DNA of 64,000 nt from Brachypterus glaber (GCA_958510825.1 OY294048.1:17687589-17751588), one strand, 5' to 3'; positions 12,049-24,900 are shown, counted from the first letter of the stretch. Made by a program: numbers and translations. Notes: generated from the sequence alone by a model not told the origin.

Positions 12049-13515
12049 CCCCTAACTAGTGTTGCCGCCTAAAGCGATAGTTATCGCCAATAAATACTTC
12101 TCGTATCGCAACTACGATGCGATATTTCAAAAATTATCGTCTCGCACAAACGATAACGAGAGGCCTCTCGTTATCGCCTACCTCTCACGATAACGATACT
12201 TATCGTTCCACCGTAAAAGTTGAATATTTCAGCCATCTAATATTAGTTAAATGAATTTGACTCAAATGTCACATTTAAAAAGAATATGTCAAAAATTACT
12301 AAAATGCACATGTCTTCGTAAAATTATATTTTGCTGCATATATATGTGACCATGATAAAAGGCTTTTATCTTTTTAAATCGTATCGCAAGCAGTAATTGC
12401 TTCAACATTGTCCTATTTTTATAGCAGATATAAAAATATGAACTCCTGGCAGTTGCACTAAGTACCTAGTTAGGCTTATAGTAAGTACGGTAGTATCTGA
12501 CTAATACAAGGGGTAATTTAAAAGAAGGCAAAAGCTGCTGTTAGTAGGATTTGAGTACTAAAAATCAATTTTAATGTTCTTTTTATATTTTGCTTTCCCA
12601 TTTTTACTTTCTCTCAAAGAAAGTATTGTGATAGAAAAAAAAAGCAAACATTATTTAACCTAAATCATCTTATTTTTTCCTGAAACGTCGAGCAAAATCA
12701 AAATAAGCAAAAAAAATATATATCCGTCTGTCTGTCGGTCTGCCTGTCTGACGGTCTGCCTGTCTGTCTGGTTGTCTGTCGGTCTGTCTGTCTATCTGTC
12801 TGTCTGTTCGTCGGTCTCTCTGTATCCACGATAACTTAGGAACGCTTTGAGCTAGCGACTTGAAATTTGGTATGCAGATGTTTTTTATATTATCTTCGAC
12901 AAGTTCGTTTTTGAGCAAAATCGGTTTGGGGAAAGGAAGAAAATGTTTTCTTTTTTTCTACAACAATACTTTCTTTATGAAAAAGCAAAAATGGGAAAGC
13001 AAAATATATAAAGACTATTAAAATCGATTTTTAGCACTCAGGTCCTACTAACAACAGCGCTGGCCTTTTTGCCTTCTTTTAAATTACCCCTCGTATTAGT
13101 CAGATACTACCATACTTACTATAAGCCTAATTAGGTACTTAGTGCAACTGCCAGGAGTTCATATTTTTATATCTGCTATAAAAATAGGATAATTTTGAAA
13201 CAATTTCTGCTTGCTATAGGATTTTAAAATATAAAAGCCTTTTATAATGGGCTAATGTATGCTGCATAATGCATATTAAAGAATATATTTGCATTTTAAA
13301 AATCATTAAATTCAAAAATTAAATAATGACGTTTGTGTCAAATATTTTTATCTGATTTTAGGTGGCTTCAACATTCGACTGTCTCGTTACGGGCGAGAGG
13401 CCTCTCGTTATCGTTACAGCGATACGATATTTTTCCACCTCTCGCTATCGTTCTGTTCAGCGATAACGAGACGATAGCAAGACAATAGGCCTTAGGCGGC
13501 AACACTACCCCTAAC
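12049..13515. mobile_element. hAT-like non-autonomous element, 8-base target duplication
   Basis: The element proper is 12057-13507. Its ends are inverted: TAGTGTTGCCGCCTAA on the left, and the same terminus in reverse complement on the right. It is flanked by a perfect 8-base duplication, CCCCTAAC, at 12049-12056 and 13508-13515, the hallmark of hAT superfamily insertion. Subterminal regions are rich in TATCG and GCGATA words and GAGAGGCCTCTC palindromes. The arms continue inward for hundreds of bases (12360-12610 against 13010-13250). The middle holds a TCTG microsatellite. No transposase was seen. Confidence 0.85.
12722..12815 (+). repeat. TCTG tetranucleotide microsatellite
   Basis: Imperfect TCTG/TCGG repeats sit in the middle of the hAT-like element. 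They are followed by the dispersed word GAGCTAGCGACTTGAAATTT, which also follows the TCTG array at 30205-30262. The two therefore travel together as one repeat family. Confidence 0.8.
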
Positions 13516-13789
13516 ACACCACCTATTTGGCGATTCACTCACCGCAGTAAAGAGGAGAATCCAGCGCATGCGCACTGATTTTCTTATTTTTGTTTTAACG
13601 TATGCCAAAAATTATTTTAAGCTTATATAACATTCTTTTGCAGAATTTTACAAAAATATATACTTTTTTCTTATGCATATTGTTACACCAAGCGAGCATT
13701 TATTTTTTAATTAACTAAAGCTAAATTATTTAGCCTAAATATCCTATTTGATTCCTAAAATATATCTGTATCTGAAAAATGCCTCCAAT

Positions 13790-14315
13790 TAAAAAAAAAC
13801 ACCAAACCAGCAAACTACCAAACCATTATTAACGTAAACCAACGCCTTCCATTAAAAAAAAAACACCAAACCAGCAAACTACCAAACCAAACCATTGTTA
13901 ACGTAAACCAACGCCTCCCATTAAAAAAAAAACACCAAACCAGCAAACTACCAAACCAAACCATTGTTAACGTAAACCAACGCCTCCCATTTAAAACAAA
14001 ACACCAAACCAGCAAACTACTACTACCAGTACACTAGTTTATTTTGTTAGAATATATAGCAAAATATTGTTAAAATACTCAAGAATTCCTGTTTGATTTT
14101 TTTAATGGAGGCATTGGTTTACGTTAACAATGGTTTGGTTTGGTAGTTTGCTGGTTTGGTGTTTTTTTTTAATGGGAGGCGTTGGTTTACGTTAACAATG
14201 GTTTGGTTTGGTGTTTTTTTTTTAATGGGAGGCGTTGGTTAACGTTAATAATGGTTTGGTTTGGTAGTTTGCTGGTTTGGTGTTTTTTTTTTAATGGGAG
14301 GCATTTTTCTGATAC
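13790..14315. repeat. Inverted minisatellite: two opposed arrays of CAAACCAGCAAACTACC units
   Basis: About three and a half units of roughly 65 bases (ACCAAACCAGCAAACTACC, then AACGTAAACCAACGCCTCC, then an A run) occupy 13795-14025. About three inverted copies occupy 14103-14303. The two arrays face each other across a short spacer, so the core could form a very long hairpin. Confidence 0.8.
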
Positions 14316-14668
14316 GATATTTCAGAATTTAGAAGGCGATATATTTTAAGAATCAAATAGGATTATATCTAGGCTAAATAATTTAGCTTTAGCTAATTAA
14401 AAAATATGGTGTAACAATATGCATAAAAAAAGTAGATATTTTTGTAAAATTCTGCAAAAGAATGTTTCATAACCTTAAAATAATTTTAGGCATACGTCAA
14501 AACAGAATCAGTGCGGATTCTCCCCATTACTGCGGTGAGTGAATCGTCCTATTTGGGGGGATAGCCAAAATATGAAATCTCTACAGCCTTTAATAACGCG
14601 AGAAACTGGGTATGAAGTGAATGAATTTTGGTACAATTTGCGTTACGTAACACTTGAACTTTCCCTAA

Positions 14669-15384
14669 AAGATATGTAAGAAAACTTAAAAATAAAGTTG
14701 GGTATAAAACTCTTGTAAACTAGTTCAACTGATTAATAAAAAAAATGTTTTTTATCAAATTTCGAATTTTTTTTGTCCGTCAATTTTTCCGTTCATCTTT
14801 CCGTTCGTCTTTCCGTATATCACAATTTTTGTGTTCATGATAACACAAGAGCATAATTATTTTGCTGGTACCTTATCGATATGAAATTTACAGGAAAAAA
14901 GTTCTTAAGGACAAGAACCTTATTGTTTTTAAAAAACAAATTTTCATACTTTGTGGGCCCCCAGCCGGGTGATGTTTTTTTTAGTTAATGAAATTTCTGA
15001 CAGGGTTAAAAAAAGTTTTAGGGGTGATTAGCTTTTTTTAAATATTTTTGGCAGTGGTAAAAAAAGTTTTTTGGGCTGATGAGCGTTTTAATTAGATTTT
15101 AACTTGGGGACCCTAACGGGTTACCCAGTCCGACACTGGGTGGCTTTACCCCCTTAAGGTTAAAGACAGAAACTTTAAATATTAAAATATTTTTTAACAA
15201 GTCTAGATGCCTACCTTTAAAATTAATAATCGAAAATATATTATTCCTGTAATGTTTCTCTTATAAAAATTTTAGAGTGCATTATAATTCACCCTAAAAA
15301 TAATTATCTCAAAAAGAGGGCTCCCACTTGTCATAAAATCATAAAATGTCATAAAATGACCCAGTTTGTCCTAAAATCGTCATA
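14669..15384. other. Intergenic, no gene recognised
   Basis: A pyrimidine-rich CCGTTCATCTTTCCGTTCG stretch at about 14775-14815 is followed by a TATCGATATGAAATTTACAG block. This recalls the microsatellite-associated repeat near 12830 and 21115. No exon seen. Confidence 0.35.
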
Positions 15385-15809
15385 CACGGAAAGAAATTAG
15401 TGGGCTCTGCGCTATACATTATAAGATATTTGGTAACAGTGGCAAATTATAGTGATTTAAACTATAGATTATAAAGGACACATTAACTAATAATGTTAAA
15501 AATAAATTGGAAACGATTATATATATTACAGACACGATTATATTTATTACAGGCACTATTATAAATTTACAGAAATTTTATTATATTATAAAAATTATTA
15601 GCATGGACAATAATTAAATCTATTTAAGCTATAAATGCCATACTATTTGTTATATTTTATTATTCACTAAACAATTAAAGTATTTCATATAAATTTTTAC
15701 ACTGACTGCCATAATTGTAAGAGAAAGCCTTGTATTTATATAATAAGCGATTATAATTTGCTTCGTATATGTGTTATAGCGCTCCTAGCTATAATTTTTT
15801 TTTTCCGTG
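15385..15809. mobile_element. TA-flanked MITE with CACGGAAAGAAATTA ends
   Basis: Short inverted termini (CACGGAAAG left, TTTTCCGTG right) are immediately flanked by TA (15383-15384 and 15810-15811). The interior is AT-rich with repeated TATA and ATTATAT words and no reading frame. The TA target suggests a Tc1/mariner-type MITE. Confidence 0.6.
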
Positions 15810-15811
15810 TA

Positions 15812-16800
15812 AATCAATTTTATAAAAATAATCATTTTTTTTTACTTTTGAGGGACCTGGGAGATAATTACTTTTTTGTCTTTTTTGATGTTTCTGATTG
15901 TTTATAAAAATTCTTGTAAAGTCTCTACATTTGTTTTCATAGGATAAAAATTTATTAAATAAGATAAACAATTACGCAGTGTTAAACTGCCATAGGCTGG
16001 TAGTGCACTGCACTGTTTTAAAATTAAAATAGACTATCAAATTGGTAAATATTTTTGCCTGCTGTGCTAGGGCTTTTGACATTTTTTCTTTAATTTAAGA
16101 CTGTAAAAAAACGTCAGAAGTTAACAAAATTCCTAAAAAAAATCGCCTTTGGCGCTAATTTGGTTAATGAAGGGCTAACGATCATGTTTCCTTTGGGACG
16201 GTGACCCTTTTGACCCTTTCTTTGGTCATCAAAATTTTTGGGAGAAAAAAAAATTGTCAGAAAATGTTACTTAACGCTCCTCTACAACAAAACAAAAAGC
16301 TCGGAACGCCCCTGGTAAAGAGTTAAACAATATTAAATTTAAAATGTCAAAATTTGTAAAAAATTTCGCCTAGAGTGCTAGAGCTTTTTTCCTTTTTTTT
16401 TATGAAATTTCAAGTTGTAACTTTTTTGCCCAAATATTGTCATTAAATTTGTCATAAAATGACTAACATTTTCATAAAATCACAAAAAGAATCAAAAAAA
16501 ATTAGGTGGGACACCTGCAAAAATAAACTTACCAATTTTTTTAAGGATTTGGATTTAGAATTAAACGATATGTAAGAAAATATAAAAATAAAGTTGCGTA
16601 TAGAACTCTTTTATTAATAAATTTTACTAGTTTATAATCTAGTGCAATTTATTAGAAAAAAAAAAGACAGCCGTGGTAGATTATCTCGAAAACTGAACTG
16701 ATTTCTTTTCCTAATTTGAATTCAGCATTAATAATTATTTAAGAAACCATATAAATAAACTAGCGTATAAAAAAATTGTAAGCCAGTGTTATTAAACAAT
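15812..16800. other. Upstream intergenic region of the first cuticle gene
   Basis: No exon or clear repeat was recognised. It is AT-rich, with some degenerate repeats of AAATTTGTCATAAAATGAC-type words near 16440. Confidence 0.35.
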
Positions 16801-16868
16801 TATCCAATACCAGTTGCACCGTGAAATGCTTGTACCTGAACTTTTCGCAGACGACCCGGTGCCGCCCT

Positions 16869-16906
16869 AACCTAGACCTTCACCGAGAGCGAAAGTGGAT
16901 CACACT
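16869..16906 (+). promoter_or_regulatory. Conserved upstream block shared by the two cuticle genes
   Basis: The segment begins AACCTAGACCTT and continues GAGAGCGAAAGTGG with a following TCAC. It recurs in the same orientation and at a similar distance upstream of the paralogue (reverse complement of 26080-26117). Surrounding promoter sequence has diverged, so retention suggests a functional binding site. Its reverse complement contains AAGGTCTAGG, reminiscent of a nuclear-receptor half-site; that assignment is only inference. Confidence 0.6.
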
Positions 16907-16951
16907 TGATGACCTGAGACAATTATTTACGCAACCGGTTGATTTTTCGCA

Positions 16952-16988
16952 TATATAAATTTTGCCGAATGCATTTTGATTAATCAGT
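16952..16988 (+). promoter_or_regulatory. Core promoter: TATA box and initiator
   Basis: TATATAAA at 16952-16959 lies 34 bases before the A of a TCAGT arthropod initiator (16984-16988). The ATG follows about 45 bases later. The spacing is normal for a strong, tissue-specific insect promoter. Confidence 0.75.
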
Positions 16989-17029
16989 TCTTCAGCTGTA
17001 CCAAGAAGACTTATCAAGATACCAACATA

Positions 17030-19928
17030 ATGGCTTTTAAAGTAAGTTGTTTACTATTTTACTAATTATAATTGGTAATTACTAATTAAATACTAGTATT
17101 AGCTAATAGTCTACTAGAGTCCAAAAAACTGTCTCATGAGCGAGAGAATATGCTCCTAAAAATATTGGAAAAAATTGTTACATATTTTTATTTTTTCGAC
17201 GTTCTATAAAGTTTGATTTCTGTAAAAAAATGTCTGTCCAAACTTTAACTATAGTTTCCTAATCCAAAGTTCAGACTGGGATTGTTTTCGATAAAAAATG
17301 GGGTGGGGTAAAAGGGGAAACATGGGGTGAAAACATTTATTTTTATTTTTTTTAACCTTTTATTGTTGCTGTTAAAAAAAATTGTTTTTAATCTTTTCGT
17401 TTTATGAGAGAATAATCTCCTGCAAAAAAAATATTTTTATCCAATACATAGAGATAATGAGACAATTACCAGCTTTATTTTAAATAGATAAACTCAATAA
17501 TAACCCCTTCGTGGCTTTTACTTTATTGAGTGGATAATTATTTATATTACCCATTCAACTGTAACTTGTCAAATTATTTTCTTGTAAATGTCATTAAAAT
17601 TTTTAATAAAAATATAAATTATATAAATAATAAATATGAATTCCTAAGCTATTTATTGGATAAAACCTTGTATGGCACTCATGGGTAAACCGATATTGCC
17701 CTCTCGAAAATTAACCTGCTTGGCTAACGCCTCGCAGGTTAATTTTCTCATATATCTATATCAATATCTTACTTTACCCACTAGTACCATAAATAACTAT
17801 TAATGAACCTAGACTAACAGAGAATACTATATTGTTTTACTAAGAGGAAAAGTAAAGCTTTTTTTACTAGTCTGTAGAATTTACGGACGATGCGAAATCG
17901 AATCCGGAAACTACAGACGAGTAAAAAAAGCAATTTTTCTCTGAGTAAAACATACTATTTTTTCTTCAAGTATCCTATATATATTTTTTTAATATTAATT
18001 TTTGAATTTAATTTATTCAGTAATAAAGTATGTTTTTTTTATTCAAATAGGCCAATAAAACCCTTTTGAAATAAACTTAAACCTTCTTTAGATCATTTTA
18101 ATTTTTTTTCGTAGGCTAAATCGTACACTTTTCGCGATTTCATGGTAACTTGTCTAATGTAGCATTTGCAATTTCGGAGAGATTTGTAGGTGTATAAACC
18201 ATATATTCTTTTTCGATCATTTTTAATCAATTTCAAACAAGGTTTTTGCACAGAATCTCAAGTTAACTATTTACATAATAACTAACTATTTACATAATAA
18301 ACAAACAAGTTTGAAGTATGGCTGTCATCAAAGTTAAAGAGTGCTGCAGCCAGTGGTGGTTTTGCTTACTTTTTTTTACGGCGTACAACAATGAACTCAT
18401 TTTTTTACTGTATAAAAATAGATCACTTTTAACTAGTGTGTTCAGTTATAAAATATGAACATTTTAGTACGCTTGAAGAAAAAAGTATTATTTTGTAAAA
18501 TATACGTACATTAACCCCAAAACCAACTTATGTGCCCCTATAATATCTATGTACAATCCGAGATATTCATATAAACAAGCACTAATCAACATTTAAACAC
18601 TTTGGTGCCTATTCACAGGCTCACATAATACATACCGCCATGTATCTTGTAAGCCAACCACGGCATCGCATTCTTATGTTTTATGTCCTTATGCAAGCTT
18701 CTGGATAGGCCTTTAGGTTAACACTTTTCACTCAGAAGGGTCAAAAGTTACAGAGCCTACAGAACAACAGACCGACCGATTCTGTAAATTCATTTATTTA
18801 GAAATTATTGTTTCACTCCATTGATTCAGTTAGAAAATTTATATTAACAGATTAATTTACAGCGAACCAAACACCTTAAAATATATGTTTTTTTTTTTAT
18901 TAAAATATTGTGATCATTTTTTTATTATCATATTCAGTTTTAGTGATCTGAAAAACCTATGAATACTAATTTTCACTAAAATATTGTAAACCGAGGGGTA
19001 AACCGCTAAAAAAAAAAATGTACACCAGAATTTCTTCTATGAGCTAATCCCTTAAGATTTCCTCGAGATTTTCTTCAAGATTGCCTTAAATTCCTGTAAA
19101 ATTACCTCAAAATATCTTGAAAGGCATTCCTTGGATTTCCATGAAACATTACCTACGATTTCCTCTAATTCGTAAACATTTGATAGACAGAAAAATAAAC
19201 GTGTTTATAAACCTTAAAAATAAAAAAAATCACAATTCTATTATTTCTCATGATATATTTTAATATATATTTTTTTTGTTTTTTTTTTTTTTTTAATTTA
19301 TGTATTATATATTTTTTAGTTTGTCGTCTTCGCCTGCGCATTGGCTTATGCCAACGCTGGATTTTTGGCTCCTGCTGTAGCTCCAGCTATAGCGTATTCC
19401 GCCGCTCCTGCTGTCAGCACTTCGTACATCCGCCAAGCATCTCCATTAGCAGTAGGGCCAGCTCCAGTAATCTCCGCCTACCAAGCACCAGCTCCTCTAG
19501 TTTCTACATACGGCGCTCCAGCTCCTCTAATCTCCACCTACGGCGCTCCAGCTCCAGTCATTTCCAGCTACAATTCTCCAGCCATCTCTAGTGTTCAACA
19601 AAATGTTTTGAGATCTCCCCTAGGAGGATCAATTTCCCAGTACTCCAAAAACCTTGACACCGCTTTCTCCAGTGTACGTAAATTCGACACGCGTATCACC
19701 AACGACAACTTGCCATATGCTGTTAAACAATATGCTGCTCCTTACGCTGTAGCTCAACCTGCTCCATACGCTCTAGCTCAACCTGCTCCATATGCTCTAG
19801 CTCAACCTGCTCCTATTGCTGTTGCCCCAGCTGCTCCAGTTTTGGCAAAGGCAGCTATTGCCTACTCTCCAGCTGCGGTTGTATCTCATGTTACCTTCCA
19901 AGGATTGGGAGCTGCGTATGAATGGTAA
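17030..19928 (+). CDS. Retinin-domain, low-complexity cuticular protein (two exons)
   Basis: A secreted structural protein of the insect cuticle, 206 residues. Exons are 17030-17041 (M-A-F-K, donor GTAAGT) and 19320-19928 (acceptor TTTTTTAG). The split after four codons inside the signal peptide is typical of insect cuticle genes. The signal peptide is about residues 1-17, ending near AYANA. Next comes an Ala/Pro-rich region with repeated YGAPAPLIS units. A retinin-like domain follows, with [19 protein letters not shown] and then TRITND. Then come repeated PYALAQPA units and a C-terminal AAYEW. This layout fits the CPLCA class of low-complexity cuticular proteins (retinin domain, PF04527). 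It lacks a chitin-binding RR motif. Its nearest relative is the convergent gene 2 kb downstream. Family call is firm; the exact ecdysial stage or tissue is unknown. Confidence 0.9.
17042..19319 (+). other. Intron of the first cuticle gene
   Basis: GT and AG boundaries are clear. The intron contains an inverted repeat around 17705-17750 (AAAATTAACCTGC against GCAGGTTAATTTT). A second lies at 17845-17945 (TAAAGC run and TTTTTTTACTAGTC against GACGAGTAAAAAAAG). A fragment of the TAAACCGAGGGGTAAACCGC family is at about 18990-19170. No additional exon was seen. Confidence 0.6.
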
Positions 19929-19991
19929 ACTTAAGACTGAGATTTTGTATAGATTTACTTAACTTATTTATTCATGTATTTATTTGGGAAA

Positions 19992-19997
19992 ATTAAA
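19992..19997 (+). terminator. Probable polyadenylation signal (ATTAAA) of the first cuticle gene
   Basis: ATTAAA lies 64 bases after the stop codon and is followed by a T-rich stretch. It is the nearest plausible signal; no AATAAA is closer. Confidence 0.5.
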
Positions 19998-21867
19998 AAT
20001 CCATTATTTTCAATGTTGTTTTTTCCTATTTCTTATAGTTTTTTTACTTACTACAATGCAATGAAATTAACCTTTCATTTTTACTTTGATCTGTGCCCAG
20101 GCAAATTGACTGAACAATCAATCAAGGTATTTTTTACCAAATTAGAATAAAAATAGAGAAACTTGAGTGCTAGATATATTTTATTAATGGATTCGGATTC
20201 AGAGACCCAAAATATAAAGCTTAGCATTGCCGACATTAGATATAGGCAAGGCACGTGGTGTTTGATGTGCTTCGGACAAAATACGTGGTCGGTTTTAGAA
20301 AATAAAGATTCATTTTTAGTTTTGATCAATTGACAGGAAAATTGTGAAAATTGTTCGATTTTATAAGAAAGGAAAAAGAATCGATTATGAAAAAGACTGA
20401 TAGTAAAAAGATTTAAAATATCGATTAATTGTATTAGAAGAATCGATCTTCTAAAAAATCGATTGAAAAGCTGCATCCCTGAACATTGCAAATGAGGAAA
20501 ATGACAAATATTTCAGACATCTTCAGCATTTATGGTGAAGATGTGTGAAATATTTGTCTTTATTATTGTTTGTATGTACAAGTATGTAATAAAACGTGTT
20601 ATTTGCAATGTTTCTTATTATTAACTATCGTGTAAATTAAACTAAAACAAGTTTTCTAAAAAAAAGGAAAAAAAATTACTTCAACAGTACCTTTATGTCC
20701 GCGCTATCTATTATTTTTTGTGTAACTTCTTCTTCATTTTTTTTCGCGAGAAACTGCGCTTCTTATGTATGGGTCTAGTTAAACACAACTTAGGCATGCA
20801 AATGCTGTATAATCAACATTTATCTCAAAACAACAAATTTGGACTAGCACTGTTCTTTAACTGACCTATTCAATTCTATGACATGTCATCCATCATTTAT
20901 TTTTAAACAGTGAAAATTATGGACAAAATTAAATTTATTTCAATTTTTTTTATGATTTTTACATTTATCTTTAAATAAATCTTCATACATCTCAGAAACT
21001 AAGCATTTTTAGACAAATGTTTATATAATCTGAACAGAATGAATACATATTTATTGCTTATTTTATTTCAATTTTGAAAAAAAGTTTCCTTAATTCCTTT
21101 TTTTTGTGCACGATAACTCAAGGACGGAATATCCTATCAATATGAAATTGCCAGGAGTTAGTTGCTTAAAGGTGGAGTTAGTTACTTAAATGTGGAGTTC
21201 ATAGCCCTATACGCCTTGTCCTATAGGAACATTTTTAGTATAAATTTATTTTATTTATTTATTTTCATAAATTAATACATTACAAGATATTTTAAGAACA
21301 TATTTTAATATTTTGCTATAAAACTTTATTTTTAATACATTTTTTTTAACTTTTATTACGATATTTTATGTTTCTTTTTGGACACCCTTTACATTTTTTC
21401 AAAAAAGTAATTACAATGCCCTAATTTGAACTTATTAAGAAATGTTGCAAAAATTTACCCTTGGGAATAATCTTAAAGTACCTTTTTTTCGAGCCTATAT
21501 TAACCTCATAGGTAATACCTATTAGGTATATTTTTAGCATTTTTAGCTTGTAAAAAAAACTGTTTCTTTTCGTAGAGGGTAAAATAAATTAAGAATATTC
21601 CTTAATTATCCTGAAAGATTTACTTATTTCAAAGTTCATTAATATCAATGGTTTTATAAAAATCACATGAATTTGTTCCAAAAAACCGTCGGGCGCGACC
21701 CCTAAATATTGTTTTAAAAATATAAAAAAAAAATCAGGAATGTTTTTTAATCTAAGAAAAAAATTTAACAGGTGGGACATAAAGAATTTCGTAGGTCGTG
21801 GGCACCCTACTGAATATTATAATTATTGTTTACCTAAATAAAAACAATTGCATTTTCTTTAATAAAT
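19998..21867. other. Spacer between the convergent cuticle genes
   Basis: No gene recognised. A hairpin at 20502-20556 pairs GACAAATATTTCA with TGAAATATTTGTC around GATGTCTGA/TTCAGCA words. Poly-T stretches and a degenerate AAGGACGGAATATCCTATC repeat occur near 21118. A minus-strand open frame at 20081-20491 has no recognisable protein features and is probably chance. Confidence 0.45.
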
Positions 21868-21873
21868 TTTATT
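21868..21873 (-). terminator. Polyadenylation signal (AATAAA) of the second cuticle gene
   Basis: On the minus strand AATAAA lies about 45 bases after the TAG stop and reads GGAATAAAATTT. Position and sequence are canonical. Confidence 0.7.
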
Positions 21874-21917
21874 CCAAAATAAATAAATTAATAAATAATA
21901 ATCACAATATTTTTCGC

Positions 21918-24900
21918 CTACCATTCGTAGGCAGCTCCAAATCCTTGGAAGTTAACATGAGATACAACAGCAGCTGGAGAGTAGGCAATGGCTGTTTTGG
22001 TCAAAACTGGAGCTGGTTGAGCTACAGCATATGGAGCTGGTTGAGCTACAGCATATGCAGCTGGTTGAGCTACAGCATATGGAGCAGCATATTGTTTAAC
22101 AGCAAATGGCAAGTTGTCGTTGGTGATACGAGTGTCGAATTTACGTACACTGGAGAATGCGGTATCAAGGTTTTTGGAGTACTGGGAGATTGATCCTCCT
22201 AGGGGAGATCTCAAAACATTTTGTCGAACACTAGAGATGGCTGGAGAACTGTAGCTGGAGATGACTGGAGCTGGAGCACCGTAGGTGGAGATTAGAGGAG
22301 CTTGAGCACTGTAGGCCGAAAGTACGGGCGCTGGAGCACTATAGCTAGAGATTAAAGGAGCTGGAGCATGGTAGGCAGATAGTACTGGAGCAGGCGCGAC
22401 TGCTAAGGGAGAGGCTTGACGGATGTAGGAAGTGCTCACAGCAGGAGCAGGAGAATAAGCTATAGCTGGAGCAGATAATATTCCAGCGTTGACGTACGTC
22501 AAAGCGCAAGCGAAGAAAACAAACTAGAAAAAAAAAGAAAATTATACTTTATTATAAGGCGGAACTTCTAGGCGTGTGTACACAATAAAAGCCAGTCGCA
22601 AAAGAATTTCATAGACTATTTTATCTAGGTTCTACAGCCCAAAGCTTTAAAACATCGAAAAAAATTAAAAATTATTACACTGGCATTTACTACTGCAAGT
22701 TAGTTTTTTGTAAACCAAACTATATATTTTCTACTGATTTGCTATATGCCCTATATGCACATTGGGTTTACCTGTATGCACTTAAGGCCAAAAAAAAAAT
22801 CCTCAAGATTCCAGAAAAAGTTTTTTTATGGAAATATTCCTAAATAAAAATGATTCATGCCATATTTTTCAGATTTAAAATATTTACCCCAGTTAATTTT
22901 TTACAGGGCCACAAACTCCAGATATGGCACTGTTTTCGTGTTTTTCCGATATATATTACATAAATAATACAGATACAGCCAAAAATGTATAAATGTATAC
23001 GTAATACTCCTACATACATAATATATAAAGTACAATATACATACTATGTAATACATATACTTTATAAAAAATTACATATCTTTTTTTATCTCCAGTGGTG
23101 GGGAGTATGTGCAACGCTAAGCACATGTCAAAAGAAATATATCATAACATTGTCTGATACCCTTAACCAGACTGATTTTAAAGTTAAAAAAATTGACAAT
23201 AAAATAACTCCCTTATCCCCAGTTTGTTTTAAAACCACACGCACAGTGGCAAAATGTTATCATAAACCTGGTAAAATCCGAAAATAATCTTTTTTTTTGC
23301 AAAACTGGTAAACAAGCGTTTAAGAGGTCGTCCATTTTAAAAGTAGTAATAAATTTTTAATATATAAAATGGCGGATTCAATAAGGTGGACAAAAGTAAT
23401 TATTTATAATTAGTTTTTTTTTTTCATAAATATATTTATATTATGCTTACTTAAAGTGTATTTATGAAAAAAATATAGTTTTAACTAATTAGTTTTGTCC
23501 AAATTATTGAATCCCCTATTTTATTTATTGAAAATTTATTACTATTTATAAAATGGACGACCTCTTAAACGCTTGTTTACCAGTTTTGAAAAAAAAAAGA
23601 TTTTTTGCGGTTTTTAGCAGCTTTATGATAAAATTTTGCCCTGTGCGTATGGGTTTGAAACAAATTAGGGATTAGGGAGGTCTTTTATTATCAAATTTGA
23701 ATAAAAAGACAATGTTATGATATATACAATATAATAAGAGTTGTGATGGCACTTAAGACCTTTTTTAAATCGTTTTCTTATTAAAATTAATTAGTATTAT
23801 AAATAAATATAAAGCTAAAAGTAAAACATTTGAAACTTTTCTAATATCTGCAACAATTAAAAAATTAGGAAAAATTAATTAAGTAAATATTGACGGCCCA
23901 TAACTAGAAAACAAATGAATGCAGACAAAAAAGACACGAAACTGAACTATTCTAATTTAAAGATCTTTTAATTTCATAAATAAAAAATCTTTTACCATGG
24001 AAAAAAAATATAGAGGTCACCACAGGGCCAAAGAGTATTATTATGAAAGAGCCATATGGTATTTAACTTATAGTATAAGTGAGACTATAAAACAAGGTTC
24101 CTATATTTTTTTAATATCCCTTACCACTTTCGAGAAAAATTACGAAGTCGGGAATTCTGGATTACCCTGTACAATAAGCTCTATGAAGCCTAGGGTAAAG
24201 CGCATCCCGGGAAATCAAAACAAACTGTGCCAATTGAAGCTAATAATTATTAACTGCACCTAAAAAAGTGTGACGTATTTTATGGACGACCCCTTAGCTT
24301 ACCAATTCATTGAAAATAATAGAATATTTGCTGTCATTCTTATGTTTTTCATATCAATTCTTATAAATAAACATCATAAGGTTTGATAAAGCTATATATT
24401 CACATATTTTATAAAAAGCACAAACACCTTCTAAGAATATTCTTAAAATAAATAGCCGGGACAGCATGCTTCTTAGAAGCATGTCCATTTTGCTCAGGAT
24501 ATTCTAAGAACGATTGAAGAAATGCAAAGGATACCGTTTTAATCGTACTCGGAGTGCCTGAGAAGCATCTTATAAGCCTCTGCATCAAATAAGAATGTTT
24601 TAAGAAGCATGTTAAGGATGTTCTTAGAAGTAGGTACATGTACTTTTAAGAATATTCTAAGCATGCTTCTTAAAATATTCTTATTTGATGCATTTAAGTA
24701 ATGATATTGAATATTGCGCATGCGCAAACAAAGTAGGTAGGCGTTTCAGAATTCTACATTAATGTAGTTTTTCTCTTTCTTTTAATTATATTTTATAATA
24801 CTCTATCCTTTTTATGGAGTGATATCATAAATTAGGACATGGCGAACATTTTTAGGTATTTTAGATAAACCTAATAATTAAAGTATATAAAAATCTTTAG

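Larger units (their letters stand above)
11935..14665. mobile_element. Large Harbinger-like foldback element carrying a nested hAT-like insertion
   Basis: It is bounded by TAA on both sides (11932-11934 and 14666-14668) and by inverted termini beginning GGGAACGTTCAAGTATTAC. Without the nested insertion at 12057-13507 the element is a long palindrome. The stretch 13516-13790 (with GCATGCGCACTGATTTTC and TGCATATTGTTACACCA) mirrors 14300-14560. The centre is an inverted minisatellite. No transposase frame survives. It belongs to the same family as the compact copies at 29517-29600 and 44797-45021. Confidence 0.8.

Noticed and set aside
13815..14015. Minus-strand frame with repeated LVWCFFFNGRRWFTL units
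   Set aside because: It is a translation of the inverted minisatellite core of a transposon.
19250..19591. 113-codon plus-strand frame rich in Ser
   Set aside because: Out-of-frame shadow of the first cuticle gene's main exon, starting inside the intron's T-run.
20081..20491. 136-codon minus-strand open frame between the cuticle genes
   Set aside because: No recognisable domain, an unusual Phe/Leu/Ser-rich composition and no promoter or splice context; probably chance.
20502..20556. Strong hairpin as a transcription terminator or microRNA precursor
   Set aside because: The stem is perfect but only about 20 bases around repeat-like words, and no other evidence supports an RNA gene.
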